Positions 10,000 through 19,124 of a DNA stretch of 64,000 bases are shown one piece after another; within the stretch, counting starts at the first letter, position 1, and each line of letters starts with the position of its first letter. The position numbers and the translations under genes are program-made. The notes beneath the pieces are model-generated. The model worked only from the letters and a program-made list of their open reading frames with translations, ran no database searches and was not told where the DNA came from. The stretch spans positions 558,001 to 622,000 of the forward strand of contig CAVRVS010000007.1 of assembly GCA_963724705.1 (NCBI GenBank), in the 5' to 3' direction. The DNA comes from DASQPR01 sp963724705. GTDB lineage: Bacteria; Actinomycetota; Actinomycetes; Mycobacteriales; Micromonosporaceae.

Positions 10000-10626
10000 G
10001 TGGACGACGATGGATCGACGAGCGATGTGGCGCTGTTGCGCGCCCATGTTGCCGGCGATCCGGACGCCTTTGCCACGCTCGTCCGACGGCACCGCGATCG
10101 GCTGTGGGCGGTCGCGCTCCGTACCCTCGGCGATCGCGAGGAGGCGGCCGACGCCGTACAGGATGCGCTGATCTCGGCGTTCCGGGCCGCCGACCGATTC
10201 CGGGGCGATTCAGCCGTCACCACCTGGCTACACCGGATCGTCGTCAACGCATGCCTCGATCGCGTACGGCGGGCCCAGGCACGACCGACCACCGAGCTAC
10301 CGGACGCGGAGATCGCCGCACCGGAGATCGACACCGACATGGCCCTCGACGTCACCGCCGCACTCGGCCGCCTCCCGGCCGACCAACGTGTCGCGCTGGT
10401 GTTGGTCGACATGCAGGGCCTTGCCGTGGCCGATGCCGCCGACATTCTCGGCGTCCCTATTGGCACCGTGAAGAGCCGCTGCGCGCGGGGTCGGGCACGC
10501 TTGGCTGTGATGCTCGGCTATCTGCGGAACCCAGACGCACCGAGTGGAGTCTCATCGGAAAGCGGTATCTCATCGGAGGGCGGACCAAACCCGCCGACCG
10601 CGAGCGAGAGGGGAGACCGGCCGTGA
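10000..10626 (+). CDS. sigM: ECF RNA polymerase sigma factor SigM
   Basis: 208 residues. Region 2 spans residues ~22-90 (FATLVRRHRDRLWAVA, then DAVQDALISAFRA, the -10 recognition helix area), and region 4 ~120-165 contains the helix-turn-helix VADAADILGVPIGTVKSRCARGR. It directs transcription of a cell-envelope stress regulon in relatives. The GTG start has no strong ribosome-binding site. The TGA overlaps the GTG of the next gene (GTGA), so a partner protein is translationally coupled, the normal arrangement for an ECF factor and its regulator. Confidence 0.88.
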   Translation: MDDDGSTSDVALLRAHVAGDPDAFATLVRRHRDRLWAVALRTLGDREEAADAVQDALISAFRAADRFRGDSAVTTWLHRIVVNACLDRVRRAQARPTTELPDAEIAAPEIDTDMALDVTAALGRLPADQRVALVLVDMQGLAVADAADILGVPIGTVKSRCARGRARLAVMLGYLRNPDAPSGVSSESGISSEGGPNPPTASERGDRP

Positions 10627-11540
10627 CATCGAACGACGGTGCGATCCCCCCGGTCGACCTGGACTTGCTGGCCGACTATCTCGACGATGTGCTGCCGGCC
10701 GGGCCGGCCGCGATGGTGGCCCACCGGATCGATGCCGACGCGCGGTGGGCGAACGCGGCCGCTCGGCTTCGCGCCGCGACGCCGGCCGTCACGGACATGC
10801 TGCGTACGACGAATACCGAGGCGATGCCGGAGGCGATGCTCGATCGGTTCCTGGCGGCATTGCCCGACTCGACGCCCGTCGCGGCCAACCTCAGCGATGC
10901 ATCCGGCGCGCGTACCGCCGACGCCGACCGCCGGACGAGCGACAGTCGGGAGGCCCCACCGGCGCGAGTGATCTCACTTGACGATCGACGCCGGCGACCG
11001 CGCTGGTCCGGCCTGGCCAAGGTCGCAGCGGCGCTCATCGTGCTGGCCGGCGTCGGCACGGGCGTCGGTCTGGGTCTGAATGCCACCACCGGCACCACCA
11101 GCAGTTCAGGCACCGCTGCCAGCAACGCCGAGGGCGCGCCCAAACGTGCCGCCGGCGGCGTGGTTGCGCAGGTCACCGCGAGCGGACACGACTACGGCCC
11201 GGGACTCTTGGCAGCCCCCCGGGCTCCACAACAACCGCACGTTCAGAGCCCCGCCGCACCGACACCGAATGCCGCCAGTGGTGGTGGCGGGCCCGGTTCG
11301 GATTCGGCGTCCGTTCCGGGTGCGCCCAGTGCTTTGCAACGCCTGGCCAGCGGTGGGCTCTCGGCTTGCCTGGACCAGGTGCAAGATCAGTTCAGCGCGG
11401 TACCGCTCAAGGCGGATTTCGCCTTCTACTCCGGCACGCCCGCGGTCGTCATCACGCTGTCCAACGCAACCGTCGTGGCGGTCGGCGCCGACTGTGGCCT
11501 GCCCGGCCGGGGCACCGATGTCCTCGCCACCGGTCACTAG
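10623..11540 (+). CDS. Putative membrane-anchored anti-sigma M factor
   Basis: 305 residues beginning at a GTG that overlaps the sigM stop. The cytoplasmic N-terminus (PPVDLDLLADYLDDVL) has the helical look of an anti-sigma domain but shows no HxxxCxxC zinc motif. One membrane helix occurs at ~residues 140-160 (VAAALIVLAGVGTGVGLGL). A low-complexity Gly/Ser/Pro stretch and a ~90-residue extracytoplasmic domain with two Cys (SACLDQVQ, GADCGLPG) follow. The anti-sigma role is inferred from position and topology; sequence similarity alone would only support a conserved actinobacterial membrane protein. Confidence 0.65.
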   Translation: MTSNDGAIPPVDLDLLADYLDDVLPAGPAAMVAHRIDADARWANAAARLRAATPAVTDMLRTTNTEAMPEAMLDRFLAALPDSTPVAANLSDASGARTADADRRTSDSREAPPARVISLDDRRRRPRWSGLAKVAAALIVLAGVGTGVGLGLNATTGTTSSSGTAASNAEGAPKRAAGGVVAQVTASGHDYGPGLLAAPRAPQQPHVQSPAAPTPNAASGGGGPGSDSASVPGAPSALQRLASGGLSACLDQVQDQFSAVPLKADFAFYSGTPAVVITLSNATVVAVGADCGLPGRGTDVLATGH

Positions 11541-11751
11541 CGCTGCCTGACCCGTACCGTCGAAATGGTTGGGCCGGGCGGCTATCGACGGACCTCGACC
11601 ATCCGGCGTGGTGACCTGTGGCACGGCGCACCCGCACGGGAATCCTGGCTCCCTAGAATGGGTTCTATCGCGTGGACGGGCCGCCATGCGACCCGCCGAT
11701 CGGCGTCCGTCCGCCGGACGTCGACACGAACCTCATGAGGAGCGCTGGAAA

Positions 11752-12690
11752 GTGTCCGAGGTACGCAACCTGATCATCGTCGGTTCCGGCCCGGCCGGCT
11801 ATACCGCAGCCGTCTACGCGGCGCGCGCGAACCTTCGCCCGTTGATCATCGAGGGTGTCTCCTCCGGTGGTGCCCTGATGACCACGACCGAGGTCGAAAA
11901 CTTCCCCGGCTTCCCGGACGGGGTCATGGGCCCCGAGTTGATGGACAACATGCGCAAGCAGGCCGAGCATTTCGGCGCCGAGTTCATCACCGACGACGTC
12001 ACCCGGGTCGAACTCAACGGCGGCATCAAGATCGTGTACGTCGGCGAGACCGCTTATCGGGCACGCGCCGTGATCCTCTCCACCGGTTCGGCGTGGCGTC
12101 CTCTCAATGTGCCCGGCGAGCAGGAGCTGCTCGGCCACGGCGTGTCCTCGTGTGCGACGTGTGACGGCTTCTTCTTCCGCGGCAAGGACATCGTGGTGGT
12201 CGGTGGCGGCGACTCGGCGATGGAGGAGGCGACGTTCCTCACCCGGTTCGCGTCGTCGGTGACGATCATCCACCGGCGGGACGAGTTCCGCGCCAGCAAG
12301 ATCATGGCCGAACGTGCGCTGAGCAACGAAAAGATCAAGGTGCTGTGGAACAGCGTGGTCACTGAGGTTCTCGGCGACAACGGCCAGGTCTCCGGCGTCC
12401 GCGTCCGCGACGTCGTCAGCGGCGAGCAGAACGTAGTGGACGTCGCCGGCGTTTTCGTCGCGATCGGGCACGACCCGCGCAGCGAACTGTTCGAAGAGGT
12501 GACGCGGGACGAGTCCGGATACGTCATCGTGGACGCACCGAGCACCCAGACGAACCTCAACGGCGTCTTTGCCGCCGGCGACCTCGTTGACCACACGTAC
12601 CGGCAGGCGGTCACCGCAGCCGGCACCGGCTGCGCCGCGGCACTCGACGCGGAGCGTTTCATCGCCTCGCTCGAGACGCCGGAGGGGTAG
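11752..12690 (+). CDS. trxB: Thioredoxin-disulfide reductase
   Basis: 312 residues with an N-terminal FAD-binding GSGPAGYTAAVYAARA motif, the redox-active CATC pair (SSCATCDGFFF), an NADPH-binding GGGDSAMEEATFL motif and the C-terminal GVFAAGDLVDH flavin motif. It reduces thioredoxin with NADPH in the cytoplasm. Start GTG at 11752 chosen because GAGGAG lies 9 bases upstream; the frame is open further back but has no better site. It is followed by trxA after a 95-base gap. Confidence 0.95.
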   Translation: MSEVRNLIIVGSGPAGYTAAVYAARANLRPLIIEGVSSGGALMTTTEVENFPGFPDGVMGPELMDNMRKQAEHFGAEFITDDVTRVELNGGIKIVYVGETAYRARAVILSTGSAWRPLNVPGEQELLGHGVSSCATCDGFFFRGKDIVVVGGGDSAMEEATFLTRFASSVTIIHRRDEFRASKIMAERALSNEKIKVLWNSVVTEVLGDNGQVSGVRVRDVVSGEQNVVDVAGVFVAIGHDPRSELFEEVTRDESGYVIVDAPSTQTNLNGVFAAGDLVDHTYRQAVTAAGTGCAAALDAERFIASLETPEG

Positions 12691-12785
12691 CGTCGATCGG
12701 CCACCCCGGCCGTTGTCACCTCCGAACAACCCGGCGTCTTGCTCGCCGACCCGCCGCACGCACTCGATTTCCGGAAAGGCTGACC

Positions 12786-13100
12786 ATGAACGAAGTCACC
12801 GATGCAACGTTCGTCGACGAGGTGCTGATGTCACAGACGCCCGTCCTCGTCGACTTCTGGGCCGAGTGGTGCGGGCCATGTCTTCGAGTCGAGCCGGTCC
12901 TCAAGGAGATCGCCAGCGAGATGGGCGACAAGGTGAAGATCGTCAAGATGGACATCGACTCGAACCCGAACACCGCGCGCGACTATCGCGTGATGTCCGT
13001 ACCGACGCTCACGGTGTTCAAGGGCGGCGAGCCGGTGACGTCGGTCGCTGGTGCCCACCCCAAGAGCACGCTGGTACGGCTGATCGAAGGCGTGCTGTAG
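12786..13100 (+). CDS. trxA: Thioredoxin
   Basis: 104 residues, the standard thioredoxin length, with the WCGPC active site at residues ~31-35 and the cis-proline loop VMSVPTLTVFKGG. It donates electrons to ribonucleotide reductase, methionine sulfoxide reductase and similar enzymes and is recycled by the TrxB encoded just upstream. A strong hairpin 32 bases past the stop ends the unit. Confidence 0.95.
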   Translation: MNEVTDATFVDEVLMSQTPVLVDFWAEWCGPCLRVEPVLKEIASEMGDKVKIVKMDIDSNPNTARDYRVMSVPTLTVFKGGEPVTSVAGAHPKSTLVRLIEGVL

Positions 13101-13131
13101 TCGGCGCTGCCGCGCATCGGCGACACGGACG

Positions 13132-13164
13132 AAGGGCCACCGGATATCAACGCCGGTGGCCCTT
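13132..13164 (+). terminator. Hairpin terminator after trxA
   Basis: A perfect 12-bp stem (AAGGGCCACCGG / CCGGTGGCCCTT) with a 9-base loop lies directly after trxA. No U-tract follows, as is common for actinobacterial terminators. Confidence 0.75.
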
Positions 13165-13525
13165 GTCGTGCGCAGGATCCCACGGCGTCTGGGATGGGAT
13201 CGACCCGGGCGCGTACCACACAAGGTGATATTTAGGATGTTGTGTCGGCAACCATGCGCCGGCGGTCGAAGCGGAACCAGGGCGGCTTTTCTGGCGTCCC
13301 GCCAATCTGGGTACGGTGGCCTCGGAGATCGTTCCGATGCGCCACCGAAGATCGATCGAACGGTTTGACCAGATCTGCGAGCGGGCACCGCATGGGACGA
13401 CCGGAGGCGGGACACTACGGTGCAGGAGGCGTGCGAAAAGCGCCCCGAACTCCGCGCCTGGTGGTTGGCCCTAATCGGGTCTCGGCCACAAACACGGCAC
13501 CACCGCACCAGCTCTAGGAGACCAG
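13165..13525. other. Non-coding gap upstream of the amidase gene
   Basis: 361 bases without a convincing gene. Short open frames here are Arg/Pro-rich and lack ribosome-binding sites. It must contain the amidase promoter; AGGAG lies just before its ATG. No other structure recognised. Confidence 0.5.
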
Positions 13526-14689
13526 ATGCACTCGTATCGCCAGGGCGAACGTGGCCCCGCGATCGTCGAGATCCGCGCCATCCTGGCGCATCTCGGCCTC
13601 CTCGACGCGAGCGCGTCCGGCGGCGCCGACGCAGAGTTCGACTACGCGACTGACGTCGCCGTCCGCACGTTCCAGCAGAGCCGTGGGCTGAATATTGACG
13701 GCAAGGTGGGCGACGAGACGTGGCGGGCGCTCGATGCGGCACGGTGGACGCTAGGCGACCGCATGCTCTTCCATGCCATGCCCGACGCGATGATCGGCGA
13801 CGATGTCCGGCAACTCCAGGAGCGCCTGCTCGAGATGGGCTTCGACGTCGGCCGCGCGGATGGCGTGTTCGGCCAACGTACGGCCAAGGCCGTCGCCCGC
13901 TTCCAGCGCGAGGTCGGCCTGGCGCCGGACGGGGCGTACGGCCCGCAGACGATGACCGCACTCCGCCGTCTCGGTCGCAAGGTCGTGGGCGGACACGCAC
14001 AGGCGTTGCGTGAAGCCGAGCGGTTCCGGCACGCCGGACCGACCCTCGTGGGCAAGACGATCGTCATTGATCCCGGCCACGGTGGCCGCGATCCCGGTGT
14101 GGTCGTGGCCGATGGGCTGCTGCGATGGACCGAGGCCGACCTCGCCTTCGACATCGCCACGCGGCTCGAAGGTCGGTTGGCGGCCGCCGGCATGCGGGTG
14201 TTCCTGACCCGCGGCCCACGCCCGGTCGATGCGATCGACGACCGTACGCGGGCGAAGCTCGCCAACGATCTCGGCGCCGACTTGCTGCTCTCGATCCATC
14301 TGGACGGAAACTCGAGCGCGGCGGCCAACGGTGTCGCGACCTATCACTACGGCACCGAAAACGGCGAGGTGTCCACGGTCGGAGAGCGGCTGGCCGGTCT
14401 CGTACAGCGCGAAATCCTTGCCCGTACGGGACTTCAGGATTGCCGTACGCATCCGAAGTCCTGGGATCTGCTGCGGTTGACGCGCATGCCCGCCGTACGG
14501 GTCGATCTGGCCTACCTGACGTCGCCGAGCGATCGCGAACTCGTCGTGCAGGCGCCCTTCCGCAATCGCACCGTCGAGGCGATGATCGCGGCGGTGCAAC
14601 GCATGTACTTCCCGGTCGAGCAGGACGTCAAGACCGGCTCGATCGACGTGTCGACGCTGCGGGCGGCGTTGCCGACGGCCGTGCACTGA
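13526..14689 (+). CDS. CwlM-like N-acetylmuramoyl-L-alanine amidase family protein
   Basis: 387 residues: two peptidoglycan-binding domains (residues ~5-70 and ~85-150; ADGVFGQRTAKAVARFQ marks the second) and an Amidase_3 domain (~175-375). Zinc-ligand-type positions are visible in VIDPGHGG, TEADLAF and SIHLDG. The usual catalytic Glu late in the domain appears to be Asp (VRVDLAYL). The location downstream of trxA and the double binding domains match mycobacterial CwlM (Rv3915), a cytoplasmic regulator that activates MurA; no signal peptide is seen here either. So this may be a regulator more than a hydrolase. Start ATG follows AGGAG. Confidence 0.82.
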   Translation: MHSYRQGERGPAIVEIRAILAHLGLLDASASGGADAEFDYATDVAVRTFQQSRGLNIDGKVGDETWRALDAARWTLGDRMLFHAMPDAMIGDDVRQLQERLLEMGFDVGRADGVFGQRTAKAVARFQREVGLAPDGAYGPQTMTALRRLGRKVVGGHAQALREAERFRHAGPTLVGKTIVIDPGHGGRDPGVVVADGLLRWTEADLAFDIATRLEGRLAAAGMRVFLTRGPRPVDAIDDRTRAKLANDLGADLLLSIHLDGNSSAAANGVATYHYGTENGEVSTVGERLAGLVQREILARTGLQDCRTHPKSWDLLRLTRMPAVRVDLAYLTSPSDRELVVQAPFRNRTVEAMIAAVQRMYFPVEQDVKTGSIDVSTLRAALPTAVH

Positions 14690-14691
14690 GC

Positions 14692-14709
14692 GATCCGCTC
14701 AAGCGGATC
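14692..14709. terminator. Small bidirectional hairpin between convergent genes
   Basis: GATCCGCT-CA-AGCGGATC is a perfect 8-bp stem with a 2-base loop between the amidase stop (14689) and the acetyltransferase stop (14699-14701, inside the hairpin). It may terminate both genes; the tight loop makes this uncertain. Confidence 0.4.
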
Positions 14710-15409
14710 CGGTCATGATCCCGTCGGTCGATCGCGTCGCCGGCCGCACCGGTCGCAGGATCGACTCCGGGCTCATCGAGCCCAGCAGCTTCTCCAGGGC
14801 GTATTCCACGTCCGACTTCCACGACAATGCGGTGCGCAGCTCCAAGCGCAGCCGGGGATAGCTCCGGTGCGGTCGGATCGTCTTGAAGCCGACGGCGAGG
14901 AAAAAGTCGGCCGGCGCCAGGCAGCGTCCGGACGCGCCGAGGGAACCGGGAGTGTCGCGCCGGCCGTCCTCGTCGAGCTCGCTGTGCTTCGCATCGCCGA
15001 AGGCCTCGATGGCGCGGATGCCGCGCTTAGTCAGGTCGCGCGCGACTCCCTGGATCAGCATCCGGCCGAGCCCGCCGCCAGCGAACGCTCCCACCACGTG
15101 CGCCGTCATCAGCAACGCGGCATCGGCCGAGACCGGCGATGTCGGAAACGCCATCGACCTCGGGACGTACGCCGGCGGCGCGTACATCGCGAACCCAGCA
15201 GCCATCCCGTCGACGTAGATGAGCTTTCCGCAGGAACCCCACTCGAGCAGCGTCTGCGAAACCCAGGCCTCTTTCTCCAGGTCTGGAGCCCCCGCGGCGC
15301 ACGCGCGTTGAGCCGCGACCGGGTCGAGTTCCCAATAGACGCACTGCCGGCACGGCTGGGGAATGTCCTCCAGCGTGTCGAGCGTGAGATTCACAAGGCG
15401 CCGAGACAC
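14699..15409 (-). CDS. GNAT-family N-acetyltransferase (Rv3916c-like)
   Basis: 236 residues. The acetyl-CoA-binding region is AGGGLGRMLIQGVARDL at about residues 127-143, followed by a RGIRAIEAFGD strand; an N-terminal QCVYWELDP segment is typical of the actinobacterial family found between cwlM and parB. Substrate unknown. Start GTG at 15409 preferred because AGGAG lies 8 bases before it; a TTG at 15463 would add 18 residues without a ribosome-binding site. Confidence 0.78.
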   Translation of the reverse strand: MSRRLVNLTLDTLEDIPQPCRQCVYWELDPVAAQRACAAGAPDLEKEAWVSQTLLEWGSCGKLIYVDGMAAGFAMYAPPAYVPRSMAFPTSPVSADAALLMTAHVVGAFAGGGLGRMLIQGVARDLTKRGIRAIEAFGDAKHSELDEDGRRDTPGSLGASGRCLAPADFFLAVGFKTIRPHRSYPRLRLELRTALSWKSDVEYALEKLLGSMSPESILRPVRPATRSTDGIMTGSA

Positions 15410-15627
15410 GTGACCGACTCCTGGGACAGGTAGGGGGCGAATCTCGGTCGCGCCCCTCAACAAGGGAAGATCGTACCCGGCAAATGGCTCGATGGTCGTC
15501 GAGATAGCAGGTTAAGCTCGGCGAACCGTGACGCTCGGGAGCCCTGCGACTCCCGAGTGTTGCGTGAATACAGGCGACGCGTCATGAGACGACGCGCCGA
15601 GGCAGGGCACGCGAGGAGGACCGGCGC

Positions 15628-16980
15628 ATGACGACCGGCACAACGCTCGACGACTACACCGATCGGTACGCCCGGCGCATGCGCGGCATGACCGCATCGG
15701 AGATCCGGGCGCTGTTCTCGGTGGCAAACCGTCCCGAGGTCGTCTCGCTTGCCGGTGGCTCCCCCTACGTTGCCGCGCTGCCGCTCGACGCGGTCGGCGC
15801 GATGCTGGCCGAACTCGGATCGACCTACGGCGCAACCACGCTGCAGTACGGCATTGGCCAAGGCGACCCGATGTTGCGCGAGCGCATCTGCGACGTCATG
15901 ACATTGTCGGGCATCGATGTCGTGAACGGCGCGTCGCCGGACGACGTCGTGGTCACCGTGGGCGGCCAGCAGGCTATCGACCTGATCAGCCGCGTCTTCC
16001 TCGATCCCGGCGACGTCGTTCTGGCCGAGGGACCGAGCTACGTCGGCGCGCTCGGCGTCTTCCAGGCGGCCGAGGCCGACGTCGTACACGTGCCAATGGA
16101 CGACGACGGCCTGATCCCGGCCGCGCTCAACGAGGCGATCACGGCCGTCACGAAGGCCGGCAAGCGCGCGAAATTCCTCTACACCGTGCCGGCGCACCAG
16201 AACCCGGCCGGCGTGACGTTGCCGGATGGCCGCCGCGACGAGATCCTCGCGATCTGCCAGGCGGCTGGGCTGCTGATCGTCGAGGACGACCCGTACGGCC
16301 TGCTCGGCTTCGATGGCGAGACGGTGCCCGCGTTCCGGTCCCGCACGCGCGACGGCGTCATCTACGTCAGCACGTTCTCCAAGACGTTCGCACCCGGCCT
16401 GCGCGTGGGGTGGATTCTGGCACCACATGCGGTCCGGGAGAAGCTCGTGATCGCCTCGGAGGCGCAGATCCTGTGCCCGAGCGCGTTCGCGCAGGCGACC
16501 GTCGCGACGTACTTCGAGACGATGCCGTGGCAGCAGCAGCTCAAAACGTTCCGCGAGGTGTACCGAGAGCGACGAGATGTCGCTCTGACGGCCCTGCATG
16601 ACCTGATGCCGGCCGGCACGCGCTGGACGGTGCCGTCCGGCGGCTTCTACATCTGGCTCACGCTGCCCGACGGCCTGCATTCGAAGGACATGCTGCCGCG
16701 GGCGATCGCCGAACGTGTGGCCTATGTCCCCGGGACCGGCTTCTATGCGGACGGCACCGGCGGCGCGCATCTGCGGCTGTGCTACTCGTTCCCACCGCCC
16801 GATCGCATCCGCGAGGGTGTGCGACGACTCGCCGCGGTGATCGAGCAGGAGTCGGCCCTGCGATCCGCGTTCGGCGTCAGCGCCGGAGCGTCCGGTCCGG
16901 CCGCGGTCACCTGGACCAGTGCAAACGGAGGTCCGCGGTCGTCACGCACCGCCGACGCTCCCGGTCCGGAGACGACATGA
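15628..16980 (+). CDS. PLP-dependent class I/II aminotransferase (MocR/LysN-like fold)
   Basis: 450 residues. The PLP-binding lysine lies in STFSKTFAPGLRVGW (~residue 252), with the preceding VPAHQNPAGVTLP and EDDPYGLLGF cofactor-contacting motifs typical of the 2-aminoadipate / aromatic aminotransferase group. There is no N-terminal GntR domain, so it is an enzyme and not a MocR regulator. The last ~45 residues are low complexity. ATG follows GAGGAGGACC. Its stop overlaps the start of a Ddl-like gene (ATGA), so the two are translated together; a role in supplying an amino or keto acid to that ligase is a guess. Confidence 0.85.
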   Translation: MTTGTTLDDYTDRYARRMRGMTASEIRALFSVANRPEVVSLAGGSPYVAALPLDAVGAMLAELGSTYGATTLQYGIGQGDPMLRERICDVMTLSGIDVVNGASPDDVVVTVGGQQAIDLISRVFLDPGDVVLAEGPSYVGALGVFQAAEADVVHVPMDDDGLIPAALNEAITAVTKAGKRAKFLYTVPAHQNPAGVTLPDGRRDEILAICQAAGLLIVEDDPYGLLGFDGETVPAFRSRTRDGVIYVSTFSKTFAPGLRVGWILAPHAVREKLVIASEAQILCPSAFAQATVATYFETMPWQQQLKTFREVYRERRDVALTALHDLMPAGTRWTVPSGGFYIWLTLPDGLHSKDMLPRAIAERVAYVPGTGFYADGTGGAHLRLCYSFPPPDRIREGVRRLAAVIEQESALRSAFGVSAGASGPAAVTWTSANGGPRSSRTADAPGPETT

Positions 16981-17945
16981 CCACGGGTACGGGCGGAGCC
17001 AACGAACCGCGCGTGCTGGTGCTCGCGGGTGGCCTGTCCTATGAGCGGGACGTGTCCCTTCGATCCGGCCGGCGTGTCCTCGACTCCCTTCATGCGGCCG
17101 GCGTCGACGCCACCGTGTGCGACGTCGACGCAGCACTTCTGCCGTCGCTCGCGGCCGATCCACCCGACGCCGTCGTCATCGCGCTGCACGGCGCCGCCGG
17201 TGAGGACGGGTCGTTGCAGGCGATCCTCGACTTGTGCGGGATCCCGTACGTCGGCGGTGACGCTCAAGCGGCCCGGCTGGCGTGGGACAAGCCGACGGCG
17301 AAATCGGTGCTGCGCGACGCCGGGATAGCGACGCCGGACTGGGTCGCGCTGCCGCAGGAGCGCTTCACCGAGCTCGGCGCCGGCGCGGTGCTCGATCTCC
17401 TGCTGTCCCGTTTTGGTCTGCCGCTGATGGTGAAGCCCGCGCAGGGCGGTTCGGGGCTCGGCACCTCCGTTGTCCGGGACGCGACGGCGCTCGCGACCGC
17501 GATGGTGGGCTGCTTCGCGTACTACTCGACCGCGCTGATCGAGCCGTACGTGTCTGGAATGGACATCGCGGTGAGCGTGGTGGACACCGGTGACGGACCG
17601 GTCGCGTTGCCGGCCGTGGAAATCGTTGCCCGCGACGGTGTGTACGACTACGCCGCCCGCTACACCGCCGGGCTGACCACCTGGCACACTCCGGCCCGGC
17701 TCGACGCGTCCGTGGCCCGCCGGGTGAGCGAGGTCGCGTTGGACGCACATCGCGCACTCGGGCTTCGTGATCTGTCGCGGATCGACCTCATCGTCGACGA
17801 GTCCGGCACTCCGTACGTCATCGAGGCCAGCGTGGCCCCCGGCATGACCGACACGTCACTGCTGCCAATGTCGGTGACGGCGGCCGGCCTGGACCTTGGC
17901 AAGACTCTCGCCACGCTCGTCGACCGGGCGGTCCGGCGGGGCTGA
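16977..17945 (+). CDS. D-alanine-D-alanine ligase family ATP-grasp protein
   Basis: 322 residues, the length of Ddl. The N-terminal LAGGLSYERDVSLRSG and HGAAGEDGSLQAIL match Ddl substrate-binding motifs; VKPAQGGSGLGTSVV is the ATP-grasp loop. The metal-binding end motif, normally E-x-N-x-x-P-G, reads EASVAPGMTDTS, with Ser at the Asn position. It may therefore be a divergent ligase with another substrate, and not the main Ddl of the cell. Start ATG overlaps the aminotransferase stop. Confidence 0.78.
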   Translation: MTTGTGGANEPRVLVLAGGLSYERDVSLRSGRRVLDSLHAAGVDATVCDVDAALLPSLAADPPDAVVIALHGAAGEDGSLQAILDLCGIPYVGGDAQAARLAWDKPTAKSVLRDAGIATPDWVALPQERFTELGAGAVLDLLLSRFGLPLMVKPAQGGSGLGTSVVRDATALATAMVGCFAYYSTALIEPYVSGMDIAVSVVDTGDGPVALPAVEIVARDGVYDYAARYTAGLTTWHTPARLDASVARRVSEVALDAHRALGLRDLSRIDLIVDESGTPYVIEASVAPGMTDTSLLPMSVTAAGLDLGKTLATLVDRAVRRG

Positions 17946-18074
17946 GCATCGCCCATTTCGTCTGACTCGTGTTCGGTGAGCGGCCGGCCACAACCCTGAC
18001 CCGCGAGCGGCGTTGTGAAGGTGTGACTGTCGACGGCGCGGGTCCTTCCGAGATGTCGACAGCACCGTCGGCGC

Positions 18075-19064
18075 CTACCGCCCGACGCGCTCCTCCCGGG
18101 GCCGCTTCGCCTGCGATGGGATCCGCACCGAGACGGTTTCACTGTCATCCGATGCGAGATCGGGGTTCGGTTCGCGCTCGATCACCTCGGCTGACGCTTT
18201 GGCGTCTTCGGACTCGTCGTAGTCGACCGTCGTCCAATCGGGACCCTCGGCTTCGTTCACCGTATTGACGTGGCCGTCGACGCTGGCGTCGGCGGTGCCG
18301 GCGTCCGAGGCGCTGCTCGCGTCGCCTGCTGGCGCGGCCGCGGCGGGTGTCGATGGTGCCGCCGTATCTGTCGCTCCGGTATCAGCCGCGTCCGAGGATG
18401 CACCGTCCACCGCCAACCCCGCGCCGAGGGTCGCGTCGACGGCCGGATCCTCGATGGCGGCTATTCCGGCGAACGTGCTCGGCGCGTGCCACTCGATCCG
18501 CGGTGGAGCGACCTGGGCCGTCCCACCGAACGCCTCCAGCCAGGCGGCGATATGAGCGAGGTTGCTACGCCACTGCGCCTCCGGCACTGGATCCAGGATC
18601 TCGTCCCACATGGCAAGGAACGGACCACGAAGCTGCAATTGACCCGCGGGCCGTCCGAGGAACCAGAGATGCAGATGGGCCGCGCCATCACCCCAGCGAT
18701 TGACGTGCACCTGCGCGACCTCGTCCAGCGACCGGATAGCTCGTTCCAGCCGTACGGTCATGACCCCCAGTTCGGCCGCGAGCAGATTCGGCAGGTCGCC
18801 CAGGTCCAAATGCGACCGTGCCTCAAGGATGAGCACCATCGGGAGCCCGGTCGGGCCGTCTGTGGCACGCACTCGCCATCGTTCGCTGACCCAGATGTAC
18901 GCGTCGTCGGTCGCGGAACACGCAACGCATGAGGACGGATCCTCGCCGTCTCGTGGCGGTTCGGATGCGACGGGCGGGTCCAATCGCTTGACCCGAAGTT
19001 GGCCCTCGAGCGGGAAGCTCGGCGACTGCGTGAACAATGGAAGTGAGCTGGGGGTGTCGACCAC
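18075..19064 (-). CDS. HIT-like domain protein
   Basis: 329 residues. The first ~200 residues have a histidine-triad-like look: a CVAC pair near residue 48, and HLHLWFLGRPAGQ near residue 130 resembling the HxHxx signature of HIT / galactose-1-phosphate uridylyltransferase folds. The remainder is an Ala/Asp/Ser-rich acidic tail likely to be disordered. Proteins of this type lie next to parB in related genomes, but their substrate is not known. ATG start assumed at 19064. Confidence 0.55.
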   Translation of the reverse strand: MVDTPSSLPLFTQSPSFPLEGQLRVKRLDPPVASEPPRDGEDPSSCVACSATDDAYIWVSERWRVRATDGPTGLPMVLILEARSHLDLGDLPNLLAAELGVMTVRLERAIRSLDEVAQVHVNRWGDGAAHLHLWFLGRPAGQLQLRGPFLAMWDEILDPVPEAQWRSNLAHIAAWLEAFGGTAQVAPPRIEWHAPSTFAGIAAIEDPAVDATLGAGLAVDGASSDAADTGATDTAAPSTPAAAAPAGDASSASDAGTADASVDGHVNTVNEAEGPDWTTVDYDESEDAKASAEVIEREPNPDLASDDSETVSVRIPSQAKRPREERVGR

Positions 19065-19108
19065 AAGGAGACGATAGTCCCGCTTGCGGCGACTGTCGCC
19101 CCTCCTTC

Positions 19109-19124
19109 GGTTTCACGTGAAACG
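19109..19124. promoter_or_regulatory. parS site 1
   Basis: GTTTCACGTGAAAC at 19110-19123 is the exact 14-bp core of the bacterial parS consensus. It lies just upstream of the HIT-like gene and beside the ParB gene. ParB loads here as a CTP-dependent clamp. Confidence 0.92.

Noticed and set aside
13242..13517. 91-codon plus-strand frame between trxA and the amidase gene
   Set aside because: Arg/Ser/Pro-rich, no ribosome-binding site, and no recognisable protein pattern.
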